Part shown: piece after piece, positions 52,245-61,977 of the stretch | How positions within the stretch are numbered: the first letter of the stretch is position 1 | Layout: each line of letters starts with the position of its first letter | NCBI RefSeq assembly: GCF_044386045.1 | Contig: NZ_JBISCD010000040.1 | Coordinates: forward strand, 1,674,001-1,738,000 | Origin: Thalassobellus sediminis | Lineage (GTDB): Bacteria > Bacteroidota > Bacteroidia > Flavobacteriales > Flavobacteriaceae | Length of the DNA stretch: 64,000 bases | Direction of reading: 5' to 3' | Program-made: the position numbers and the translations under genes | The notes under the pieces: model-generated | The model's input: the letters and a program-made list of their open reading frames with translations, nothing else | The model's database searches: none | Told to the model about the DNA's origin: nothing

Positions 52245-54848
52245 ATGAAACAATTTATCCTAATTTGCTTTGCTATTTTACTGGTGCAACATGTAGAAGG
52301 TCAGAAAAAAAGTATAGACACGCTAGCTTATAAATCATGGAAACATTTAGCAAATAAAGGTATGTCACACAATGGTAATTGGCTGTTTTATAGCATAGCA
52401 TATCAAGATGAAAGAGAAACTAATGCTAATACAATAACAATTGAAAACGTTAAAATCAACCAACAAATTATTTTAAATAATGTAAATGATTTAGAGTTTG
52501 TTGGTACTAAAAACTGGTTGAAATACACTCAAAACGATAGCGTTTTTTTACATGATTTAGCTTCAAATAAAAAACGTTATTGGTCGGTTACCGATTATAC
52601 TAGAGCAATAAAGAATAGTGATTTTTTATTTTATAATCATTTCGGTCCCTTTGTAAATGGAGGCGCTTTACAAAAATTGGTGTATTATAATCTTGAAAAA
52701 AATGACAGCCTTGTTATAAATAATGTAAAAAGATTTAAAGCCTATAATAACGATCACGATATCATTTTTGTTCAAGAAGAAGCAGGAAAAGTATCTTTAA
52801 AACAAGGTGGTATTGGAGGTCCTTATAAAACTTTTTATACCTGTAATGCGAACGATTTTGGCGATTTCGAACTAAACTCAAATAAAACAGAAGGTACATT
52901 TACATTAAAATCTGAAAATTCAGAAACTACTAACTTGTTGTATTATTTCAATTTAAAATCTGGAATAACTAAGCAAATTTTAGATTTTGATACCATTACA
53001 TGTGAAGATACATCGGTTGAATTTTTAAGAAAAGCATATCTTTTAAATGCCAATACAAATACCATTAGCCTTGAATTAAAACCACATTTTGACAGAAATA
53101 GAGGTAGAAACCAAGCTAAAACAGATGTTGATATTTGGAAATGGAATGAAGGCACTAAGGCGCGCCGTTTCGAAAAATTACGAGGTCAGAAAATCAAAAA
53201 GAAACCATCACGTTATATCTATAATATAGCAGAAAAGACATGCGTTAAAATATCTTCAGGTAATTATGACCAAGTCATAGCTCCCAATACCGAAAATTAC
53301 ACAAGTGTTTTTGAAACTAATAAAGAAAAATATGAGGTTGCATTAGATTGGGAATTTAGCGAACGGTTTGATTTGTATCTAGTAAATCTTAAAAATAATT
53401 CTAGAACTTTATTGATGGAAGGTGTTTTAAATCCTCCATATTGGAATTCTAACGGTGCTTATGCTGTATTATTTAATAGTAAGAAGAAAGTTTGGATGGC
53501 ATTAAACCCAAACGATGAAAAGCCTGTATTTAAAGACATAGGTAACGATATCAAATACCCACTTTGGAATACAGAAAGCGATATGGGATTAGAATCTACT
53601 TCTTACGATATTGCAGGTTGGTTAGATAACGGACAAACAGTTGTTGTTTATGGTAAATATGATTTGTGGGCAATAGATCTTACTGGGCGTAAAAAATCGT
53701 ATTCAATTACTAGAGAATATGGTAGAAAACACCATTTACAATTTCGCTTTAATAAATCATCATTTATGGGTGATTTGTCTTTAGAAAAGCCATTACTTTT
53801 AAAAAGTTTTAATATAAAAACGAAATCTTCAGGCATCTATACATTGCAAAATAACACTGTTGAAAAACTCGTAGAATATGATGATAGTGATATAAAAATT
53901 TTAGAAGCCTCAGGAAATGATAATGCTTATTTATTTAGTAGAGAAAGCTATTCTCGTTTTCCAGATATTTGGTGGGCTGATAAAAGTTTCAAAAATCAGA
54001 AGCAAATTACAAATATAAATCCTCAGCAAAATAAATACGCTTGGGGAACTTCTAAATTAGTATCATGGAAAACCTATAAAGGCGAGAAAAACGAAGGTGT
54101 ACTTTATTTACCAGAAGGTTATGATGAAAATAAAACCTATCCTATGCTTGTACATTTTTATGAAAAGCATACTCAAGAATTACATCACTATCATACACCT
54201 GAATTTAGTACCTCAAGTATCAATATTCCTACCTATGTAAGTCAAGGTTATATTGTTTTTCAACCAGATGTACATTATACATTAAACGAACCAGGAATGA
54301 GTGCATATAATGCAGCTGTTAGTGGTGTTGAATATTTAATAAAAAAAGGTATTGCAACTAAAGGTAAAATAGGTATTCAAGGGCATAGTTTTGGTGGTTA
54401 TCAAACCTCTTTTTTACTAACCCAAACCAATGTTTTTAACTGTGCTATTGTAGGTTCTGGTGTTAGTAATTTTACCTCTAGTTATTTAAGTTATAGAGGC
54501 AATGGTTTGTCTAACATGTTTAAATACGAAGCCGATCAATACCGAATGAAAGCATCGTTATTTGATGCGCCAGATACTTACATAAAAAACTCACCTGTTT
54601 TTTCTGCTAAAAATATTCAAACGCCAACATTAATATTTCATAACGATCATGATTTTTCGGTGCCTTTTCAAGAAGGGATGTCGCTGTTTTTTGCATTAAG
54701 ACGCTTGAGTAAACCAAGTTGGCTTATTAACTATAAAGATGAACGACACACCTTAAATGCCTATAAAAACAGAATTGATTGGACAGAGAAAATGCAATCC
54801 TTTTTTGATTTTTATTTAAAAGATGAAAAACAACCAGATTGGATGTAA
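52245..54848 (+). CDS. S9-family (prolyl oligopeptidase-type) exported peptidase
   Basis: This 867-residue protein has a signal peptide (~1-20), a large beta-propeller-like region, and an alpha/beta-hydrolase peptidase domain (~residues 620-867). The triad is S715 in IGIQGHSFGGYQ, D803 in FHNDHDFSVPFQEG and H835 in DERHTLNAY. Such enzymes cut short peptides from the N-terminus or after Pro. It is the last gene of the SusC operon and the only hydrolase in it, which points to peptides as the imported material. Confidence 0.92.
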   Translation: MKQFILICFAILLVQHVEGQKKSIDTLAYKSWKHLANKGMSHNGNWLFYSIAYQDERETNANTITIENVKINQQIILNNVNDLEFVGTKNWLKYTQNDSVFLHDLASNKKRYWSVTDYTRAIKNSDFLFYNHFGPFVNGGALQKLVYYNLEKNDSLVINNVKRFKAYNNDHDIIFVQEEAGKVSLKQGGIGGPYKTFYTCNANDFGDFELNSNKTEGTFTLKSENSETTNLLYYFNLKSGITKQILDFDTITCEDTSVEFLRKAYLLNANTNTISLELKPHFDRNRGRNQAKTDVDIWKWNEGTKARRFEKLRGQKIKKKPSRYIYNIAEKTCVKISSGNYDQVIAPNTENYTSVFETNKEKYEVALDWEFSERFDLYLVNLKNNSRTLLMEGVLNPPYWNSNGAYAVLFNSKKKVWMALNPNDEKPVFKDIGNDIKYPLWNTESDMGLESTSYDIAGWLDNGQTVVVYGKYDLWAIDLTGRKKSYSITREYGRKHHLQFRFNKSSFMGDLSLEKPLLLKSFNIKTKSSGIYTLQNNTVEKLVEYDDSDIKILEASGNDNAYLFSRESYSRFPDIWWADKSFKNQKQITNINPQQNKYAWGTSKLVSWKTYKGEKNEGVLYLPEGYDENKTYPMLVHFYEKHTQELHHYHTPEFSTSSINIPTYVSQGYIVFQPDVHYTLNEPGMSAYNAAVSGVEYLIKKGIATKGKIGIQGHSFGGYQTSFLLTQTNVFNCAIVGSGVSNFTSSYLSYRGNGLSNMFKYEADQYRMKASLFDAPDTYIKNSPVFSAKNIQTPTLIFHNDHDFSVPFQEGMSLFFALRRLSKPSWLINYKDERHTLNAYKNRIDWTEKMQSFFDFYLKDEKQPDWM

Positions 54849-54927
54849 TTAACCAAAATTAAGCTTCTAGCTGTAAACTTTATTTAAGTTTTCTTATTTG
54901 AATTAGTCACTCTAAATAATAGAAGTT

Positions 54928-54962
54928 AAAAGAAGGCAGTCTTTAAAAAGTCTGCCTTTTAT
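54928..54962. terminator. Terminator of the SusC operon
   Basis: AAGGCAG(T)CTTT pairs with AAAG(T)CTGCCTT with one mismatch and is followed by TTTT. It may also end the converging aminotransferase transcript. Confidence 0.8.
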
Positions 54963-54999
54963 ATTAAAAAAAAAGAGCTGTTTCCTATGTGATAACCAG

Positions 55000-56514
55000 T
55001 TAAAACCAGTTTTTAATAATATCTTTTTCAATAACGATATTACTATTATGAATAAATTCATTTTTTACAGCATCGTGTGTGTAATCTTTTTGCCATTCGC
55101 GGTAGTTTTTTCCAACTTCTTCAATAGATTTACAGATAAATCGAACCTCGGCATTTGTCATGGTTGGGTGAATAGACATACGAATCCATCCTGGACGCTC
55201 AATTAAACAACCTTCTAAAATTTTCTTTTCTATTGATTTAGATGTTGGCTGATCCACATTTAATAAATAATGTCCATAAGTTCCAGCACAAGAACAACCT
55301 CCTCTTGTTTGTACTCCAAATCTATCATTAAGCAATTTTACAATTAAGTTATAATGTACATCTTCTATATAGAAAGAAATTACACCTAATCTATCAGTGT
55401 TTTCTGGAGCAAGTATTTTTAAGTTTTCAATTTTAGTTAGGCTATCAAAAATGATAGTAATGAGTTCATGCTCGCGTTTAAGTATGTTTTCAATACCCAT
55501 CTTATCTTTTAACTTAATGGACATTGCTATTTTAATAGCTTGTAAAAAACCAGGTGTGCCACCATCTTCGCGTGTTTCTATATCGTCAATATAATCATGA
55601 TCACCCCATGGATTGGTGTAACTTACAGTGCCACCACCTGGGTTATCTGGTACTAAGTTTTTATATAATTTTTTATTAAAAATTAAAACGCCAGATGTTC
55701 CAGGACCTCCTAGAAATTTATGTGGAGAAAATGTAACAGCATCTAAATACTCGTCTTCATCTTCTGGATGCATATCAATTTTAACATACGGAGCAGAACA
55801 TGCAAAATCAACAAAGCATAAACCATTATTTTGATGCATCATTTTTGCAACTTCATAATAATTTGTTCGTATTCCGGTTACGTTTGAGCACCCTGTAATG
55901 GCTGCTATTTTAATTGGAACTTCACTATGCTTTTTTAATAAATAAGCTAAACTTACTGTACATGGTAAACCTTCACTATTAGAAGGAATTACTTCTACGC
56001 GTGCTATGGTTTCTAACCAAGAAGTTTGGTTAGAGTGATGTTCCATATGAGACACAAAAATAATAGGTCTCTTTTCTTCAGGAACTTGGGTGTAATCTTT
56101 TAAATTTTCATTTAATTTAATACCTAAAATACGCTGAAACTTATTTATAGCTCCCGTCATTCCTGTTCCTACAGTAATTAATACATCATCTTTTGAAGCG
56201 TTTACATGCGTTTTTATAATGGCTCTAGCATCATGATAAGCATGCGTCATAACACTACCAGTTATAGATGTTTCGGTATGAGTATTGGCAACATAAGGAC
56301 CTATCTCATTTATAAGCTTTTCTTCTATAGGTCTGTATAAGCGTCCGCTTGCTGTCCAATCGGCATAAATAATTTTCTTCTTTCCGTAAGGTGAATCAAA
56401 TTCAGTATTAATACCTACTATATTTTGTCTAAAAGGCGCAAAATATGTTTCTAGGTTTGAAGGTGTTTCTTTTGCTGTATTATTTCCTTTGAAGAAACTA
56501 CTTAGCTTACCCAT
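55000..56514 (-). CDS. Class V aminotransferase (cysteine desulfurase-like)
   Basis: This soluble 504-residue PLP enzyme has the fold-type I class V features: IIYADWTASGRLYRPIEEKL (47-66), VSHMEHHSNQTSWLETIARV, CFVDFACSAPYVKIDM, and the PLP lysine in TFSPHKFLGGPG. A Cys-rich loop GVQTRGGCSCAGTYGH near the C-terminal half occupies the place of the persulfide Cys in desulfurases. It is longer than SufS/IscS by about 90 residues. It may remove sulfur from cysteine or act on a kynurenine-type substrate; the exact reaction is not settled. It lies 6 bases downstream of dsbD. Confidence 0.82.
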   Translation of the reverse strand: MGKLSSFFKGNNTAKETPSNLETYFAPFRQNIVGINTEFDSPYGKKKIIYADWTASGRLYRPIEEKLINEIGPYVANTHTETSITGSVMTHAYHDARAIIKTHVNASKDDVLITVGTGMTGAINKFQRILGIKLNENLKDYTQVPEEKRPIIFVSHMEHHSNQTSWLETIARVEVIPSNSEGLPCTVSLAYLLKKHSEVPIKIAAITGCSNVTGIRTNYYEVAKMMHQNNGLCFVDFACSAPYVKIDMHPEDEDEYLDAVTFSPHKFLGGPGTSGVLIFNKKLYKNLVPDNPGGGTVSYTNPWGDHDYIDDIETREDGGTPGFLQAIKIAMSIKLKDKMGIENILKREHELITIIFDSLTKIENLKILAPENTDRLGVISFYIEDVHYNLIVKLLNDRFGVQTRGGCSCAGTYGHYLLNVDQPTSKSIEKKILEGCLIERPGWIRMSIHPTMTNAEVRFICKSIEEVGKNYREWQKDYTHDAVKNEFIHNSNIVIEKDIIKNWF

Positions 56515-56520
56515 ATTAAA

Positions 56521-58542
56521 TTATTCAAAATTTGTTACACCTTCTTTCAACCAGTTATGATATTCATTTACATCTGGTGTGTATCCCACAGGAGTATTTA
56601 AAATTTGTTTTCCATCTGGGCTTAACAAAACATAATAAGGCTGAGAATTCGTTTGAAAAAATTGCGTTTGAAAATGCGCCCATTTATGTCCATAGTTTTT
56701 AAGTTCTCTTGTGCCTCCATTTATTCTACTTACTTTAATTTGCTCTTCTTTTGGAAGTTCTTTTTTATCATCAACATACAGAGAGATTAAAACATATTCA
56801 TTTCTTAAGTAGTTATCAATTTTATCTACAGACCATACGTGTTCTTCCATTTTTCTGCAATTAACACAAGCCAATCCTGTAAAATCGATCATAATTGGTT
56901 TGTTTACTTTTTTAGCATATGCTAATCCTTCTTTTAAATTTTTAAAACAATTTAAATTATTAGGACAGTCATTAGGGTATATAAAACTATAACCAACAGG
57001 TGGTGCTAATCCACTTAAAAGTGTTAAAGAAGAAAAGGTATTAGTTTCTTTATTAATTCTGAATCCAGATGCCAAGTAAATTGTAAATGCTGCAACTAAT
57101 ATCCCTCCAGCTATTCTTAAAAAAGATAATTTTTTTATTGGTGAATCATGAGGGAATTTTATTTTACCTAATAGGTATAATGCTAAACCAGCAAATACAA
57201 TAATCCAAATAATTAAAAAAGGCTCAATTTTTAAAATCCCCCAATGCGCTACTAAATCGGCATTTGATAAAAATTTAAAAGCCAATGCTAACTCTAGAAA
57301 ACCTAAAACAACTTTTGTAGTATTAAGCCATCCACCCGATTTAGGCAATGCATTCATCATATTTGGAAACATTGCAAATAACGCAAAAGGGAGCCCCAAT
57401 GCCACACCAAATCCAGCCATACCTGCAGTAAGTTGCCATGCGCCACCATCGGCTGTTAAAGAGCCTGCTAATAAAGAGCCTAAAATAGGGCCCGTACATG
57501 AAAATGATACGAGGGCTAATGTTAAGGCCATAAAAAATACACCTACTATACCTCCAATATTTTCGCCTTGTGTTGTTTTATTTGTCCATTTAGATGGTAG
57601 CGTTAATTCATAATATCCAAAAAATGAAAAAGCAAAAAAGATGAAAATGACAAAAAAGATAATATTTAACCAAATATTAGTTGAAATTTCATTTAAAATA
57701 TCAGGGTTTACAGAGTCTAATAGGTGAAATGGCACACTTAATAGTATATAAACGGCAAAAATAAAGAACCCATAAAGCAATGCTTTTGAAATTCCTGCTC
57801 CTTTTGTTTGGCCACTCTTTTTTGTAAAGAAACTAACCGTTAAAGGAATCATTGGAAATACACAAGGGGTTAATAATGCTAATAAACCGCCTAAAAATCC
57901 TAAGCCAAAAATCTTTATAAGAGTTGAACTTACAGAACTATTACTTGTTTGTTTTTCTGACGCTTTATCTGTTGCAATGCTTATTCTTTTTAAATCATCA
58001 GAAGACATTCCATAGAGTAACGCATTTGTAAAATTGTCATCTACTTTTAAATCATTTAAGTTTTCTGAATTTATTAACGCTCCATTTGTTTTATTAGAGG
58101 CGATTTTAAATACTAAATCTATTTCTGTTGGAGGAGAACACCTTTTATCATCACAAGCCATAAACTCCACAGACCCTCTTACTTCGCTTATGGCTTTAAT
58201 AAGGCTTACTTTTTGTTTAAAAATAGCTTTGTTTTCAAAGTATTTAATTTTCATTTCAAAAACTGGGTCATCCACTGTATGTCCTTCTTCTTCGGAAGTA
58301 TTGCCTATTATTTTTATACTACCATTTGCATCATCAAACATAAATGTTGTTGCAATTGGGCCTCCTTCTGGTACAGTTTGTGAATATAAATGAGAACCTG
58401 ACTCAATAGTTGCTATAGAAATTAATTCATATTCTGTGTCTGATAGTTTTTCTACAGATGTTGACCATTTTACAGGATCATACATTTGTGCATTACCAAA
58501 AAATGATATTGTAATTAGCGCTATTAAAATGATTTTTTTCAT
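56521..58542 (-). CDS. dsbD: Thiol:disulfide interchange protein DsbD family
   Basis: DsbD carries electrons from cytoplasmic thioredoxin across the inner membrane to periplasmic thiol proteins. The order is: signal peptide (~1-18), N-terminal domain (~20-150, with C130 and C135 in FMACDDKRCSPPTE), a membrane domain of about eight helices (LLTPCVFPMIPLTVSFFTKKSG and LVSFSCTGPILGSLLAGS each with a redox Cys) and a C-terminal thioredoxin fold (MIDFTGLACVNCRKMEEHVW). All six redox Cys of E. coli DsbD have counterparts here. The 673 residues are longer than the E. coli protein (565). A second N-domain gene lies just upstream. Confidence 0.94.
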   Translation of the reverse strand: MKKIILIALITISFFGNAQMYDPVKWSTSVEKLSDTEYELISIATIESGSHLYSQTVPEGGPIATTFMFDDANGSIKIIGNTSEEEGHTVDDPVFEMKIKYFENKAIFKQKVSLIKAISEVRGSVEFMACDDKRCSPPTEIDLVFKIASNKTNGALINSENLNDLKVDDNFTNALLYGMSSDDLKRISIATDKASEKQTSNSSVSSTLIKIFGLGFLGGLLALLTPCVFPMIPLTVSFFTKKSGQTKGAGISKALLYGFFIFAVYILLSVPFHLLDSVNPDILNEISTNIWLNIIFFVIFIFFAFSFFGYYELTLPSKWTNKTTQGENIGGIVGVFFMALTLALVSFSCTGPILGSLLAGSLTADGGAWQLTAGMAGFGVALGLPFALFAMFPNMMNALPKSGGWLNTTKVVLGFLELALAFKFLSNADLVAHWGILKIEPFLIIWIIVFAGLALYLLGKIKFPHDSPIKKLSFLRIAGGILVAAFTIYLASGFRINKETNTFSSLTLLSGLAPPVGYSFIYPNDCPNNLNCFKNLKEGLAYAKKVNKPIMIDFTGLACVNCRKMEEHVWSVDKIDNYLRNEYVLISLYVDDKKELPKEEQIKVSRINGGTRELKNYGHKWAHFQTQFFQTNSQPYYVLLSPDGKQILNTPVGYTPDVNEYHNWLKEGVTNFE

Positions 58543-58559
58543 ATTAATTATGATTTATA

Positions 58560-59006
58560 CTACTGTATACTAAAAACTAAATCGGCTTCTGTAGGGGGTA
58601 AACATCTGCTGTCATCACAAACCATGAATTCTACAGTAGCATTTACCTTAAAAGCTTCTTTTGTTTTAAGTTTTATACGTTGTTTAAATAATGCTTTAGT
58701 TTCAAAAAACTTAATTTTCATTCCAAAAACTGGGTCATCAATTGTGTGCCCCTCTTCTTCAGAGGTATTACCCTTTTTTAAATAATTACCGTTACCAGTA
58801 AAAGAAAAAGTTGTTGCAATTGGTCCGCCTTCTGGAACCGTTTGAGAATATAAATGCCAATGCGTTTCTATGGTTGCAATTGCAATTAATTCGTATTCAG
58901 TTTCTGATATTTTTTTGGTTGATGTAGACCATTTTACAGGCTCTAATATTTGAGCCTGTAAAATGGTTGCTGCTATAAGAGCAAATACTAAAATTATTTT
59001 TTTCAT
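58560..59006 (-). CDS. Free-standing DsbD N-terminal domain (DsbD paralogue)
   Basis: This 148-residue exported protein is only a signal peptide plus the DsbD N-terminal domain. Its mature part matches the N-domain of the DsbD encoded 17 bases downstream at most positions (both have HLYSQTVPEGGPIATTF and NTSEEEGHT) and keeps the redox pair C130-DDSR-C135. It is therefore a tandem duplicate of one domain, not a fragment: it has its own start, signal and stop. It may act as a mobile periplasmic electron carrier between DsbD and target proteins. Confidence 0.88.
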   Translation of the reverse strand: MKKIILVFALIAATILQAQILEPVKWSTSTKKISETEYELIAIATIETHWHLYSQTVPEGGPIATTFSFTGNGNYLKKGNTSEEEGHTIDDPVFGMKIKFFETKALFKQRIKLKTKEAFKVNATVEFMVCDDSRCLPPTEADLVFSIQ

Positions 59007-59012
59007 ATTTAA

Positions 59013-61826
59013 TTATTGTTTTGGCTTAAAGATAACTTCATAAGATTTTGCCCCATCAAGTATTTGTTCTGCCATGTGTTGAATATCCTTTTTACTCATT
59101 TTAGTAACAATATCTTCAAAGTTTTTAGGATTGTTCATATTGTAATCAAATCTAAAGAAATTTGTTAACAATGACATGTCATAACTATTTTTATCTTTAG
59201 ATTGTTCTCTATCTTTTAAAAAGTTTGTTCTTGTTTTGTTTAAATCGTCTTCATTAATATTACCACTAGCTATTTTTTCTATTTCAGCGTTTACAATATT
59301 AACTAATTTATCGGCTAAATCTGGGTTGCAATCAAAACGAAATGATATATACCCTTGTGATTTTGGCTCTCTACTAAGTCTTGCAAATGCACTTGGGCTA
59401 TAAGCACCACCTTCAGATTCTCTTACGGTTTCTGTAGTGCGTAATTGTAAAATATCTCCAAATGCACTAGTGTAAATAGAATTCTTTAAAGAAAAAGGCA
59501 TCTCTTTTTTGTAAACAACATTTACAGAAGCTTTTGGATCTTCCATAGCTAGATAAATATCTTTATCAATTTTATTTGAAATCCATTTAGCGCCATTGTC
59601 TTTATAAGTCTCTTTTATGTTTTTAGTTGGTAAAGAAGCAATATATTTTTCTAAAAGCGGTTTTAATTGTGTTTCTTTTACATCACCTACTATAAAGAAT
59701 TCAAAGTCTGAAGCATCAGCAAAACGATCTTTATAGATAGCTTCTATTTTATCAAAAGAGATTTTAGAGGCATAGGCTTCATTAAAAATTGGTTTTTTAA
59801 GATTATTTTTTCCATAGATAGATGTTGTTAAACTATCTCGCATTTTCTCACCAATATCTGCGCCTCTTCTAACGATATAATTTTTAATATTACTTTCTAA
59901 AACTTTAAAAGCATCTTTGTCAAAACGTGGTTTTACAAAACGTAAGTATACCATTTGTAACATAGTTTCCACATCTCTAGTATTAGAACCTCCAGATACA
60001 TTTTCTGTAATACCGCTTAAACTTACTTTTGCTCCTGCTGTTTTACCTGCTAAAACTTTTTGTAAATCGACTGCGGTAAAATCTCCTAACCCAGACATCG
60101 CCACTAAGTTACCTAATAATGAAGCAGATGGTAAATCGTTATCACTTAAAAGCGATGTGCCACCATAACTAATAGCATTTAGGCTTACATTGTCTTTTTC
60201 TTTATCAACAAACTTATAGTGTACTTTTATACCGTTACTAAGCGTATAAGTTATTGCACCTAAATCTTTGTTTTCTTCTGTGTTTGCAATCGTTCCTGCT
60301 TTTATATTTAAATCTGATACTAGCGTTTTTCCGGCTAAATCTTCTGAATAAGGTTTTATTGAAGCATCATTTTTCACGTTTACAATAACTTGTTTTGCTT
60401 GTGCTTCTGTTAAATTGTTTTGACCTTCAACACCTGTAACATTTAAATAACGGTTGTCTTCCGTAAATAGTCTTTTTATAGTTTGATGAATATCATCTTC
60501 TGTAATCGTTTTTAGTAACTCTTTTACAATAGCATATTCTTTTTCAACATCTACAATGGTTTTGTTTTGTAAATAATTACTTTGAATAACGCTTTCAATA
60601 GCACCATGACTCATATCGTCTTTTTGCGCGATTTGATTTTCATAAGAACTTTTAAAATTAGCTGTCATTCTATTTATTTCAGATGGGATGTAACCAAATT
60701 TAACAGCACGTTCAACTTCTGTTAAAACAGATTTGAATGCTGCTTGTTGTTGGTTTTCTTTTGGGGAGATTGAAATACTAAAATCATTAGATGTTCTCGC
60801 CCAACCACCTCTGTAGCTTACACCAGCTCTTAAAAATGTAGCATCTGGTTTTTGTGAAAGTTCTGAAATTCTAGCCGATAGCATGCCAACAGCCATAGAT
60901 TCTAATAGCGAACGTTTTAAATCGGCTACCGTTTCTGATTTTAAAGATTTTTTATGGTGAATACCAAAATTAATTGAAGCAGTAGAAATTTCAGGATCTG
61001 TACCTAAAAGGTATAGCATGCCTTTGTATTCTGGTATACTTACTGTAAAACGCTCTTTAGGGTTTTTAACTGCAGGTATTTTAGAGAATTTTTCTATAAT
61101 TTTTTGTTCAATTTCATCAACATTAACATCACCTATTACCGCTATAGCTTGTAAATCTGTTCTGTACCAGTCATGATAAAAATCGCGAAGCGCTTTGTAT
61201 TCGAATCCTTTTACAACAGACATTAAACCAATAGGCATTCTATCGGCATATTTGGCATTGTTAAACATAATAGGTAACGATGTTTCTAATAAACGCATTT
61301 GTCCATTTTGACGTGTACGCCATTCTTCTTTTATAACACCACGTTCTGAATCTATTTCTTCATCGGTTAATAATAAATAGTTAGACCAATCATTTAAAAT
61401 GGTTAAACAGGTATCTACTAAACCATCTTTTGTTGGAATGTTATTTAAATTATAAACAGTTTCGTCAAAAGAAGTATAAGCATTAATATCTTTACCAAAA
61501 ACTGCACCATGTTTTTGTAGTGTATTTAAAAGTCCCTTTCCAGGAAAGTTTTTAGTACCATTAAAAGCCATATGCTCTAAGAAATGCGCTAAACCTCTTT
61601 GCTCTTCGTTTTCTAAAATACTACCTACATTTTGAATAATATAATATGTCGCTGCATCTTTAACAACATCTGTACTTTTTATATAATACGTCATGCCATT
61701 AGGTAACACTCCTTTTTTTATAGTGTTATCGACTGGTAGTGGATCGTTTAAATTAATGGATTGAGCAAAAGTTTTTGCGCTAAAGGCAATAAAAAAAGTT
61801 AGACTAAAAATTAAAATGCGTTTCAT
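59013..61826 (-). CDS. M16-family zinc metallopeptidase (exported)
   Basis: This 937-residue protein has a signal peptide (~1-21) and four M16 repeats. The inverted zinc motif is H81-FLE84H85, and E161 in DSERGVIKEEWR, 76 residues after H85, is the third ligand. The second half (IKVHYKFVDKEKDNVSLNAIS onward) is the non-catalytic M16 domain. Members degrade peptides in a closed chamber. It lies 6 bases upstream of the free DsbD N-domain and with dsbD and the aminotransferase forms one minus-strand group. Confidence 0.94.
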   Translation of the reverse strand: MKRILIFSLTFFIAFSAKTFAQSINLNDPLPVDNTIKKGVLPNGMTYYIKSTDVVKDAATYYIIQNVGSILENEEQRGLAHFLEHMAFNGTKNFPGKGLLNTLQKHGAVFGKDINAYTSFDETVYNLNNIPTKDGLVDTCLTILNDWSNYLLLTDEEIDSERGVIKEEWRTRQNGQMRLLETSLPIMFNNAKYADRMPIGLMSVVKGFEYKALRDFYHDWYRTDLQAIAVIGDVNVDEIEQKIIEKFSKIPAVKNPKERFTVSIPEYKGMLYLLGTDPEISTASINFGIHHKKSLKSETVADLKRSLLESMAVGMLSARISELSQKPDATFLRAGVSYRGGWARTSNDFSISISPKENQQQAAFKSVLTEVERAVKFGYIPSEINRMTANFKSSYENQIAQKDDMSHGAIESVIQSNYLQNKTIVDVEKEYAIVKELLKTITEDDIHQTIKRLFTEDNRYLNVTGVEGQNNLTEAQAKQVIVNVKNDASIKPYSEDLAGKTLVSDLNIKAGTIANTEENKDLGAITYTLSNGIKVHYKFVDKEKDNVSLNAISYGGTSLLSDNDLPSASLLGNLVAMSGLGDFTAVDLQKVLAGKTAGAKVSLSGITENVSGGSNTRDVETMLQMVYLRFVKPRFDKDAFKVLESNIKNYIVRRGADIGEKMRDSLTTSIYGKNNLKKPIFNEAYASKISFDKIEAIYKDRFADASDFEFFIVGDVKETQLKPLLEKYIASLPTKNIKETYKDNGAKWISNKIDKDIYLAMEDPKASVNVVYKKEMPFSLKNSIYTSAFGDILQLRTTETVRESEGGAYSPSAFARLSREPKSQGYISFRFDCNPDLADKLVNIVNAEIEKIASGNINEDDLNKTRTNFLKDREQSKDKNSYDMSLLTNFFRFDYNMNNPKNFEDIVTKMSKKDIQHMAEQILDGAKSYEVIFKPKQ

Positions 61827-61865
61827 ATATTATATTTTAAATGTATTATTGGGTATTAATAAATA

Positions 61866-61896
61866 ATAAAAAGGGCTGCTTTTACAGCCCTGGTCT
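61866..61896 (-). terminator. Terminator hairpin downstream of the AraC gene
   Basis: GGGCTG and CAGCCC form a 6-bp GC-rich stem with a 6-base loop. On the minus strand it is followed directly by TTTTTATTATT, the usual form of an intrinsic terminator. Confidence 0.7.
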
Positions 61897-61962
61897 TTTT
61901 AATAATTAAGTGACTAATTCAACTATTTTAAAAAAATTTAGTAAAACATATTATTCTTAATA

Positions 61963-61977
61963 ATGTGAAATTCACAT
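61963..61977. promoter_or_regulatory. Perfect palindrome ATGTGAAATTCACAT
   Basis: Seven-base half sites around one central base, in the gap between the M16 and AraC genes. The TGTGA/TCACA halves recall CRP/FNR-type sites but with a spacer of 3 instead of 6. A regulator site is possible; no promoter element is seen beside it. Confidence 0.4.

Noticed and set aside
43225..54848. Calling the SusC/SusD region a polysaccharide utilization locus
   Set aside because: No glycoside hydrolase, lyase or sulfatase is present; the only degradative enzyme is an S9 peptidase.
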